A stretch of 29,604 nucleotides of DNA, taken from the NCBI GenBank assembly GCA_023299965.1, contig JALZVN010000150.1, positions 1 through 29,604 on the forward strand, written 5' to 3'. The notes under the pieces were generated by a model. The model was not told the origin of the DNA, made no database searches, and saw only the letters and a program-made list of their open reading frames with translations. Shown piece by piece: positions 8,941-15,675 of this stretch (positions are counted from its first letter, which is position 1; every line of letters starts with the position of its first letter). A program made the translations under genes and the position numbers. Source of the stretch: Saprospiraceae bacterium (GTDB lineage: Bacteria > Bacteroidota > Bacteroidia > Chitinophagales > Saprospiraceae).

Positions 8941-9087
8941 GCATGAGCGATAGTAAGCAATCCCGATTTTTCTCGGGATGTCCGCGCCCTGCCTGGCGGG
9001 AAAGCAGGGACCGGAACGAAGTGCAGTGCTGCATAGCGCGACCCTGAAAACCCGATTTTTCATCGGGTTTTCAGGGTCATGCCCAAA
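8941..9087 (-). repeat. Structured intergenic repeat, degenerate copy C (inverted)
   Basis: Read on the minus strand from 9087, this begins TTTGGGCATGACCC and ends ATTGCTTACTATCGCTCATGC, a diverged form of the 3' block of copies A and B. Inside is a perfect 17-base-pair hairpin (arms 9040-9056 and 9062-9078, five-base loop), a GCAGGG/CCCTGC pair (8987-8992 and 9004-9009), and ATCCCGA/TCGGGAT (8960-8966 and 8973-8979). It lies opposite in orientation to copy A, 60 bases away, making a head-to-tail-inverted pair in one spacer. Confidence 0.6.
9040..9078. other. Perfect 17-bp hairpin inside repeat copy C
   Basis: Arms gaccctgaaaacccgat and its exact complement enclose five bases. The stem is G+C-rich at its base and has no following T run on the plus strand; on either strand it could form a very stable RNA hairpin. 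It could act as a transcript stabiliser or terminator, but it is positioned upstream of both flanking genes, so a terminator role for either is unlikely. Confidence 0.7.
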
Positions 9088-9163
9088 AAATCAAAACCTA
9101 CAATCTTGTTCATCATTTTGAACTACAAATGGTATGAGTCCATCCTCACTTAGGATATATTGC

Positions 9164-9171
9164 TAACTTTA
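9164..9171 (+). promoter_or_regulatory. Possible -7 element directly before the glycosyltransferase start
   Basis: TAACTTTA matches TAnnTTTG except for the last base and ends five bases before the ATG at 9176. If used, transcription would begin at or next to the start codon, giving a leaderless message. No TTG lies at the right distance upstream, so this is weak. Confidence 0.25.
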
Positions 9172-9175
9172 CCGT

Positions 9176-10333
9176 ATGAATCCGAGGGACAAACTCAGTG
9201 TACTTTTTCTGTCTTCGTGGTATCCAAATCGGCTGCTGCCTAAGAACGGCAACTTTGTGCAGAAGCATGCTCAGGCAGTCGCGCGGATAGCTAAGGTAGC
9301 GAGCTTGCATGTGATATCGGATGCCAATGCTAAGGATTTTGAAATCCATACTGAGCAGAAAAAAGGCGTGTATGAAGTCCTTGTATACTATCCAAAATCA
9401 GCAAAGTGGAGAGCGCTCAAAAAATACCGGATGTACATGGAGGCGCATCGTCGTGGGTACGCATATATTCAGGCCGAATGGGGGAGCGTAGACATCACTC
9501 ATCTCCATGTGATTTATCCTGCAGGCTTGTTTGCCATGGAACTGAAAAAAAAATACAATATCCCTTTTGTACTTACGGAGCACTGGACGGCGTGGCTACC
9601 GATCACTCCCTATAAGTTTAGCGCTATAGAGCGATATTTTATACGAAAGATTGGAGCTAAAACGGCTATCTTTTGTCCAGTATCAGAAGACTTACAAAAT
9701 GCATTTGTCCATTTCGGATTTGACGGCCCATTTCGTATCATCCCCAATGTAGTGGACATCGACACCTTTAAGCTTGGGACTAGAAATTTGGATGCCTTAA
9801 TAAAGATATTGCATGTGTCTACTTTCAAGGATGATCATAAAAACATCTCAGGGATTTTGCGCGTGATCGCTCGGCTTCAAGAGCAGAGAAATGATTTTGA
9901 AGTAACTATGGTGGGCAACAAATTTGGCGACCAGTATGACGAGGCTATCCAATCTCTTGATATAGATAAAGATAGACTCCATATACAAGGTGAGGTATCG
10001 ACAGCAGAGGTCGCTCGGCTTATGGGGGAGCAACATGTATTTTTACTTTTTAGTCATTATGAGAATCTACCTTGTGTGATTGCGGAGGCGCATTGCACAG
10101 GTATGGTCGTCGCTGGATCAGATGTTGGGGGTACCCGTGAGATGATTGATACCCGCAATGGGGTCATTGTGCAAGCTCGTGATGAGGAGGCACTATTTGC
10201 AAAACTGAATCTTGTAATGGACTCCCTTGCCGACTACAAGCCAGAGAAAATTCGGGAAATAGCTGTGACGCGATATAGCTATAAAAGTGTAGGGGAGGCC
10301 TATGTGAAAGTATATCAGGAGGCGCTCGGATAA
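9176..10333 (+). CDS. Glycosyltransferase family 4 (GT-B fold)
   Basis: A 385-residue cytoplasmic or membrane-associated glycosyltransferase. The N-terminal domain begins LSVLFLSSWYPNRLLPKNGNF, the usual start of GT4 enzymes that contact the acceptor. The C-terminal nucleotide-sugar domain holds the E-x7-E motif (E296 and E304 in YENLPCVIAEA) and then GSDVGGTREMI. The sugar donor and acceptor cannot be read from sequence; surface polysaccharide or glycolipid assembly is likely. It stands alone rather than in a polysaccharide cluster, and ends six bases from the convergent ybeY stop with no terminator between them. The start at 9176 fits the family N-terminus. Confidence 0.9.
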   Translation: MNPRDKLSVLFLSSWYPNRLLPKNGNFVQKHAQAVARIAKVASLHVISDANAKDFEIHTEQKKGVYEVLVYYPKSAKWRALKKYRMYMEAHRRGYAYIQAEWGSVDITHLHVIYPAGLFAMELKKKYNIPFVLTEHWTAWLPITPYKFSAIERYFIRKIGAKTAIFCPVSEDLQNAFVHFGFDGPFRIIPNVVDIDTFKLGTRNLDALIKILHVSTFKDDHKNISGILRVIARLQEQRNDFEVTMVGNKFGDQYDEAIQSLDIDKDRLHIQGEVSTAEVARLMGEQHVFLLFSHYENLPCVIAEAHCTGMVVAGSDVGGTREMIDTRNGVIVQARDEEALFAKLNLVMDSLADYKPEKIREIAVTRYSYKSVGEAYVKVYQEALG

Positions 10334-10339
10334 TCTCGC

Positions 10340-10795
10340 TTACCCTTTATCATGTAGCATTTGCATACATGACTCTTCCTTCGAGCGCATCGTTTTTATT
10401 TCTTCTTCCTTCTTATCCCCATATCCACAGAGATGTAAGACGCCATGTGCCATGACTCGATGTAGCTCTTGATCAAAATCAAGTTTTCTATCCTTCGCAT
10501 TTTCTCTGACTCGCTCTATACTGATAAATATATCTCCCGAGATAGGCGCTTTGCTATATTCAAAGGTGATGATATCAGTAAGGGTGTCATGTTGAAGGTA
10601 GGTCTGGTTTTTTTCAAGAAGGTAAGCGTCATCACAAAAGATGTAATTGATCTCGCTGTGGGTATGCGCTTCTGACTTTAGTATGTTTTCTAGCCACGCT
10701 TTGTAGACAGACTCATCTCGTAATTGAAAATCTATTTGTTGGGTATGAAATAGAATGTCTGGTTCTACTTCTTCATCGATATTGATCCACTCCAT
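10340..10795 (-). CDS. ybeY: Endoribonuclease / rRNA maturation factor YbeY
   Basis: A 151-residue protein of the UPF0054 family, involved in 16S rRNA 3' processing and ribosome quality control. The metal-binding motif reads HGVLHLCGYGDKKEEE: the first two histidines are present, but the position of the third (HxxxHxxxxxH) is Asp. I recall this Asp as common in Bacteroidota YbeY. Upstream, DTLTDIITFEY and SGDIFISIERVRENA fit the family. It begins nine bases after the RsbW-like gene ends, and the two are surely one operon. The order DUF4175 protein, ATP-binding protein, ybeY is one I recall as conserved in Bacteroidota. Length is normal. Confidence 0.95.
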   Translation of the reverse strand: MEWINIDEEVEPDILFHTQQIDFQLRDESVYKAWLENILKSEAHTHSEINYIFCDDAYLLEKNQTYLQHDTLTDIITFEYSKAPISGDIFISIERVRENAKDRKLDFDQELHRVMAHGVLHLCGYGDKKEEEIKTMRSKEESCMQMLHDKG

Positions 10796-10804
10796 CGTTT
10801 GAGT

Positions 10805-11209
10805 TTAGAGCTTAAATTGTATTTCTACAGTACTACCGTTATTGGAGAACTCTACGTTGTCAGACAACTGATGCATCAAGAATACGCCTCGACCATTGAG
10901 GGTCAATATATTCATAGGGTCTGTTGGATCAGGCACGTCTTCGAAGTCAAAGCCTTCGCCTTCGTCCTGCACTTTTACTCGGATGGCGTTTTGCTCAAAA
11001 ATGGAATTGACATGTACTTTTTTGCTATGATCTGCTTGATTTCCATGTACGATAGCATTGGTAATCGCCTCTGTAAGCGAAATGAGAATATTGCCGTATA
11101 AGTCGCTACCAATCTGATATTTTTGCACTATACGATCTACGTAAGGTTGAATTTCCTTGACGTTCTCCGGGTTGGAGTTGAGTGCTAAAGATATTGGCTG
11201 GTCTTCCAT
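10805..11209 (-). CDS. RsbW/SpoIIAB-like ATP-binding protein (anti-sigma-type HATPase)
   Basis: With the start at 11209 this is a 134-residue single-domain GHKL ATPase. The N box is E47-xxx-N51 (LTEAITNAIVHGNQ), the G1 box is DEGEGF (82-87), and the G2 region is NGRGVFLM (105-112). Such proteins are serine kinases or anti-sigma factors in Gram-positive bacteria; the role in Bacteroidota is not established. No anti-anti-sigma (STAS) protein or PP2C phosphatase lies beside it. An in-frame ATG at 11248 would add 13 residues but lies inside the terminator hairpin of the preceding gene, so I reject it. It is followed by ybeY with a nine-base gap. Confidence 0.88.
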   Translation of the reverse strand: MEDQPISLALNSNPENVKEIQPYVDRIVQKYQIGSDLYGNILISLTEAITNAIVHGNQADHSKKVHVNSIFEQNAIRVKVQDEGEGFDFEDVPDPTDPMNILTLNGRGVFLMHQLSDNVEFSNNGSTVEIQFKL

Positions 11210-11226
11210 TATTCTACATTTGTCCG

Positions 11227-11234
11227 TAAAGATA
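11227..11234 (-). promoter_or_regulatory. Possible -7 element for the RsbW-like/ybeY operon
   Basis: The minus strand reads TATCTTTA, one base from TAnnTTTG. It sits between the upstream terminator and the ATG at 11209, exactly where a promoter for this two-gene operon is needed. Leader length would be about ten bases. No good -33 element is visible because that region is the terminator stem. Confidence 0.3.
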
Positions 11235-11246
11235 ACCTTAGTGGAC

Positions 11247-11285
11247 AAAAAAAAGTTCCGATATATACGTATCGGAACTTTTTTT
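11247..11285. terminator. Terminator of the DUF4175-type gene
   Basis: The stem gttccgata (11255-11263) pairs with tatcggaac (11270-11278) around a six-base loop. Eight A (11247-11254) and seven T (11279-11285) flank it, extending the stem and giving a T run on both strands. It lies about 73 bases past the stop at 11358, so it should end the long minus-strand transcript just before the RsbW-like gene. Confidence 0.88.
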
Positions 11286-11357
11286 AATGTGGGGCACCTT
11301 TATTAACCCCATTCCTTGCCTAATTCAGAGGTTTATAGAGGTATCCTGTATTTATCT

Positions 11358-14300
11358 TTATTTCGTCTTCAATTCCTTGAAGTACTCTTCTACAAGAAAC
11401 TTGTAATAAGGTCTGAGCGCTGGAGATACTGATTTGAAAACGTCGATCTCTGCTTCTCTTTTTCTTATGTACTCTTCTATAGCAGGTGGTATTTTTCTTT
11501 CCTTTTGGGTAGCTACTTCTGCTTTACGCTTATTGTCATATTCTCTCTGCTGCTGTGCTTTTTCATGCTTTAGCAACCTCGTAAGAATATCTTGTTGTCT
11601 CTTAAGCGTCTCGTTTGTCAGCTTTTTATTGGCAAGATCCTCTTCTGTCTTATTCATGCCATCGATAAGTTCCTGAAGCTCTTTACCTACGTCTTTTCCT
11701 TGACCGTTTTGTTGTGCTTCTTTCCTTTTCTCTTCTAGTGCTTTTCTGATGGCATTTTGTCTTTGCATCATCTCTGCAAACTCTTTAGAGGATGGTCCTT
11801 TTCCTTGACCTTCTTTCATCTTATCTAGCATCTCATTGAGCTGCTGCTGACCTTTTCCTAACTTATCCTTTGGTGCTTTACCTCCGGACTTATTACCAGG
11901 ATTATCGCACATCTGACTTCCTTCCATTTGAGAAGCCATCTGCTCTTGCATCTGCTGCATGATTTCGTCTAGCATCACGGCAAGATCATTAAGAGACTTC
12001 ATCGACTTCTGCTGCTGCTCTGTTGCTTGTGGTTTTTTGCGCTCTTCTAGCTGATCTGTACTGTTCTTCATACTCGCCTTGATCTCAGACACCTTCTCTA
12101 ATACGAAAGATTCTATCTGGAACACTCTTTTGCTAAGCGCAAATAAACTGTCTTCTACTAACTTGAAGTCATCTTTCAGTCCGTACTGATTCTTTACTAA
12201 ATCAACATAGTGAGGCGTATTCGTATTGGCGATATTGACATCGTCCATCAATCCTTCTTGGTCAAAAGAAAGAGTCACAAGATTTTCTAATAGTTGACGT
12301 AATGCAGCCATATCCTCTTCCATCTGCTCCTGTTCGCCAGATTCCATCTGTGCTTGCATTTGCTGGGCTTGGTCCTTCATTTTTTGTGCCGCCGACTTTT
12401 GACTTTTAGCAGCCTTTTTGTTGTCTTTCTTCTCCATCTCCTCTTGTGCTTTATCTACATCTTCCTGGATATCATCCATAGACTCTTCTTGGTCTTCCAT
12501 ATCCATGGGTGACTCCAACTGCTCATTCTTCTCCTGCATTTCTTTCATATCCTCTTCGAGCTTCTCCAGTTCTTTTTCTATCTCTTCTTGTTCCTTTTGA
12601 AGTTCTTCTTGTGGCTTATTTTGTTCTTCCGTATCCTTAGCCAACTGCTCTTCCTTCTCTGCTAACTCTTCAAGCTTGTCAATAGCCTTTTCCATCTCAT
12701 GCTCTACTTCTAACTTCTTGAACAACTCAAGCATACGATCAAGCTCCATGTTTAACTCTTCATCGTTGACTTCCATTTCTTCCATCTTCTCCATCGCCTC
12801 TTCCTTATCCATTTCTTGCATAAGCTCTTGGATCTGCTCCATAAGCTCCTTCATCTCATCACTCATTACTTCCTCAAACATCTCTTGGATCTTCTCTTGC
12901 TTTTCCTGGATCTCCTCATCCGCCTTATCAAACTCTTCCTGATTTTTCATATTCTCTTCGAAGTCTTTCTTGGCTTCGTTGATTTGCTTTTCTAGCTCTT
13001 TCTGTCTTTCTAGGAGCTTCTCCATTTCCTTCTTAGTCTGCCAGTCTAGTTCTTTCTTTTGGAGTGTTTCTTCTCTCAATTTCTTGAAGTCATCTTGAAT
13101 CTTCTTTGCTTCTTTCTTCGCGTCTTCAAGATTCTTTTTTATGTCATCATTATTTTGATCTGTTTTTGCGTCTATCTCTTCTAGAGAAGGAAGTTCAAAC
13201 TTCATCAGATTGGTCTTGGCGCTTTTTCTACCATTGACTCCATCGTTATCATGTACTTCGAAGTAGTAGGAGAGTTCATCTCCTGGCTTTAGAGATAATG
13301 AATTGATATCCCATACGTAATCGTACTGCGCCTGCTTTCCATCTGGGCTAGGTAATGAAGTAGATTGCATAGGCTGTCTAGTTCCCGCTTGAGATACTAC
13401 TTGGTAATTAAACGTAAGACTGGTCAATCCATAATCATCTGAGGCATCACCGACGAAGTAGAGCATCTTTGTATCTGTACTGTCCACAAATTTTTCCACC
13501 TTGATATTAGGGTGTAAATCTGGCACTACGGAAATGGAATAAGAAATAGAATCTGCATTTGGCAAATCCTTGTTACTGACAAAAATCTTATAGGTCTGAT
13601 CTGAAAGCGCTTTCTTTTTGTACGAGTATCTAGTCTCGTCATTTCTATTCGTTTGTACTCTATCTGCTTTATCAGAAAACTGAATAGCGATGTCATCTGT
13701 ATTCAATGAATTGAACAACCAACTAAGATTAGTGCCTATTGGTACTACAAAGTCACCGATATTGGAGATCGTCTCGTCTGTTCTACCAATGTAGTTAGGG
13801 TAATCCATCTTCACATCAAAACCAGTGATGTTTGGCTTGAGGAGCACGTCTAAATCAAAAGTCTCAGAACTTACTGTCGATGCAGCTAAGTTGAAAGACA
13901 TTTTTTTCTGAACATTGCTAAACAAATAGGTGAAGGTATTGGCGTCTACTTTATTGAGTCTGTACTTGTATCCATCCAATTCTATGAATACATCATTTGG
14001 CAACACCTCTCCATCTACTTTTACGGTCAATGGGTAGTCGTCAAATTGAACTACTGTAAGGTCTGTCTTGTCTACTGAAAAATGAAAAGGAGCAGCGCGT
14101 TCAAATACTTCGTTGTTGTTGATCAATCTATTAGATCCTTCTTTCAAAATACTAGGAGCTCCAAAAAGCAAAATGAAAAACAATAACATGGGTGGCAATG
14201 CATACTTGAGTAGGTATTGCTTATTATTTGATAAATCTATAGCTCCTTTAAATGGAACTGGCTTGATCTCTTCACTCTTTTGATTGATACTGGCCATCAA

Positions 14301-14690
14301 AAGCGCTTTGTCGGTACTGTTTGATGATTGAGCCTTGAGCTGAAGTATGTTGAGTAACTTATCCTTTACATTTGGAAAGTGATCTCCGATGATACCAGCT
14401 GCTTGATCATGAGATATCGTGCTTCCTAGTCGGAAATATTTGAGCAATGGGAGAAATACCCATCCAATCAATGCTGCAGAACTAATCCCTATGAAGGAAT
14501 AGAAAAGTGTCTTACGTACTCCGACGCTGAAGTAGTAATAGTACTCTGCCACATTGAACAAAATGAAGAGCAATAAGATCAATCCTATAGCATAGAGGGT
14601 TCCTCTAATCAGTTGATTGACATAGAATTTTCTTATAAATTGATCCAGCTTTTGCATTAAAAGCTGATAGTTGTCCATTACTTTCGCCAT
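11358..14690 (-). CDS. DUF4175-type membrane-anchored coiled-coil protein
   Basis: An 1110-residue protein. Transmembrane segments lie at about 29-50, 62-84 and 162-180. An extracytoplasmic, Ig-like region (about 185-490) holds strands such as DYPNYIGRTDETI and DDYGLTSLTFNYQV. From about 495 to 1000 there is a very long, strongly charged, Glu/Lys/Met/Gln-rich helical region with heptad character (for example EKLEELAEKEEQLAKD), a gap around 795-900 without such bias, and a short charged C-terminus ending YFKELKTK. I recall this architecture as the DUF4175 family of Bacteroidota, often annotated loosely as 'ATPase'; I see no Walker motif. Function is unknown. The downstream order with the RsbW-like gene and ybeY is conserved from memory, which suggests a housekeeping envelope role. 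A strong terminator follows. Confidence 0.85.
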   Translation of the reverse strand: MAKVMDNYQLLMQKLDQFIRKFYVNQLIRGTLYAIGLILLLFILFNVAEYYYYFSVGVRKTLFYSFIGISSAALIGWVFLPLLKYFRLGSTISHDQAAGIIGDHFPNVKDKLLNILQLKAQSSNSTDKALLMASINQKSEEIKPVPFKGAIDLSNNKQYLLKYALPPMLLFFILLFGAPSILKEGSNRLINNNEVFERAAPFHFSVDKTDLTVVQFDDYPLTVKVDGEVLPNDVFIELDGYKYRLNKVDANTFTYLFSNVQKKMSFNLAASTVSSETFDLDVLLKPNITGFDVKMDYPNYIGRTDETISNIGDFVVPIGTNLSWLFNSLNTDDIAIQFSDKADRVQTNRNDETRYSYKKKALSDQTYKIFVSNKDLPNADSISYSISVVPDLHPNIKVEKFVDSTDTKMLYFVGDASDDYGLTSLTFNYQVVSQAGTRQPMQSTSLPSPDGKQAQYDYVWDINSLSLKPGDELSYYFEVHDNDGVNGRKSAKTNLMKFELPSLEEIDAKTDQNNDDIKKNLEDAKKEAKKIQDDFKKLREETLQKKELDWQTKKEMEKLLERQKELEKQINEAKKDFEENMKNQEEFDKADEEIQEKQEKIQEMFEEVMSDEMKELMEQIQELMQEMDKEEAMEKMEEMEVNDEELNMELDRMLELFKKLEVEHEMEKAIDKLEELAEKEEQLAKDTEEQNKPQEELQKEQEEIEKELEKLEEDMKEMQEKNEQLESPMDMEDQEESMDDIQEDVDKAQEEMEKKDNKKAAKSQKSAAQKMKDQAQQMQAQMESGEQEQMEEDMAALRQLLENLVTLSFDQEGLMDDVNIANTNTPHYVDLVKNQYGLKDDFKLVEDSLFALSKRVFQIESFVLEKVSEIKASMKNSTDQLEERKKPQATEQQQKSMKSLNDLAVMLDEIMQQMQEQMASQMEGSQMCDNPGNKSGGKAPKDKLGKGQQQLNEMLDKMKEGQGKGPSSKEFAEMMQRQNAIRKALEEKRKEAQQNGQGKDVGKELQELIDGMNKTEEDLANKKLTNETLKRQQDILTRLLKHEKAQQQREYDNKRKAEVATQKERKIPPAIEEYIRKREAEIDVFKSVSPALRPYYKFLVEEYFKELKTK

Positions 14691-14915
14691 TCTTATTGAA
14701 TTTACGCTTCTGCTATCTATATTACTAACGCAAAATCGTTGATTTTTGGTTATAAAACAGCACTTATTTTCACCAAAAGCTGCCGTTTGTTGATCTTATT
14801 ACAAAGTAGATTGTTTTTTCGCTGGTATTTCTAAAGAGGTGGACTGTAAAAGGTGAAATATAATACCTATATCGGTGTTTATCAAGTATCTAAATGTTAA
14901 TCTATAAACGGAACT

Positions 14916-15674
14916 ATGAATTGTGTCAGATTGGACAATTTTCCTGTATTATTTGGCTTTTTAGTCCTTTTCGCTTGCTTCTCTGCATGCCGGGTCGACT
15001 ACATTGCAAGAGACTTTATGGCGTATTATTACCCTGTATATGAGCTGCAAGAGGGCAAAATATACGAATATCGCCCTGTTAACGTGGATAGTCTTCCAGT
15101 TGATTATTGGTATTATAGTTCGCACAAAGTAGAAGGTGAGCTCCACTTCACAGGGAATTACTATAACGATCGATTCGAAGTACAGCAATTTTTTCGAGAA
15201 ATTGAGAAAGAAGACGCTATGCTTCTACAGGATTTCATTCTTTATGAGTCCGTCGAAACGAGTAAGCAGGAACAAATCGCTGTAGAAGTCCTAAATAACA
15301 ATACGTTTCCAATTCATTTTGCAGATAGTACTAAAACCTTCAAAATGGGTATCAAATGGGATATACCGGGTGAAGCTGGCACCACAATCGCTCTGAATAG
15401 GGAACGTAAATATCTCGCTATGGGCGGAGATTACACTTTTCAAGGTGAACAATATGAAAGTGCCATTTTCAAAACCGTGGAACATATTGAACATTTTGTA
15501 GCAGATGATGGCTATTTGGAGCCAAGCTTTCCTGGTATAGAGATATACGCAAAGGGCATTGGACTCGTTTACTATAAGAAGCAGTTGAGCAAGGATGTCT
15601 TTATTGAATACGAGCTATACGCGACTTACTCTATGGAAGAATTCGAAAAAAAATATAAGCGATCTTTAAAATAG
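14916..15674 (+). CDS. Predicted lipoprotein, unknown function
   Basis: A 252-residue protein that I do not recognise. The N-terminus has a hydrophobic segment (about 9-22) ending in a lipobox-like FSAC with Cys25, so it is probably a signal peptidase II substrate, although the n-region has only one Arg and the -3 residue is Phe rather than Leu. The mature part is rich in aromatic residues and acidic, with alternating strands (VEGELHFTGNYYNDRF, GGDYTFQGEQYESAIFKTVEHIEHF, GIEIYAKGIGLVYYKKQ), suggesting an all-beta fold. Its stop is one base from the start of the CHU_C cargo gene, so the two are translationally close and surely co-expressed. A functional link with that secreted protein is inferred. 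Confidence 0.8.
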   Translation: MNCVRLDNFPVLFGFLVLFACFSACRVDYIARDFMAYYYPVYELQEGKIYEYRPVNVDSLPVDYWYYSSHKVEGELHFTGNYYNDRFEVQQFFREIEKEDAMLLQDFILYESVETSKQEQIAVEVLNNNTFPIHFADSTKTFKMGIKWDIPGEAGTTIALNRERKYLAMGGDYTFQGEQYESAIFKTVEHIEHFVADDGYLEPSFPGIEIYAKGIGLVYYKKQLSKDVFIEYELYATYSMEEFEKKYKRSLK

Positions 15675-15675
15675 C

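Larger units (their letters stand above)
8598..9175. other. Divergent spacer loaded with two structured repeat copies
   Basis: This 578-base spacer separates the leftward M24 peptidase gene from the rightward glycosyltransferase gene. It contains the peptidase promoter (8631-8638), two copies of a structured repeat (8657-8880 on the plus strand, 8941-9087 on the minus strand), and a possible -7 element directly before the glycosyltransferase start. G+C is clearly higher than in other spacers of the window. Open frames crossing it (for example 8827-9063 minus) are made of repeat sequence and look fortuitous. Confidence 0.7.

Noticed and set aside
8827..9063. 78-codon minus-strand open frame
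   Set aside because: It is made up of sequence from repeat copies A and C.
12418..12942. Ser-rich plus-strand open frames
   Set aside because: They are antisense to the Glu/Lys/Met-rich helical region, where GAA/GAG/ATG codons read as Ser/Phe/Ile on the other strand.
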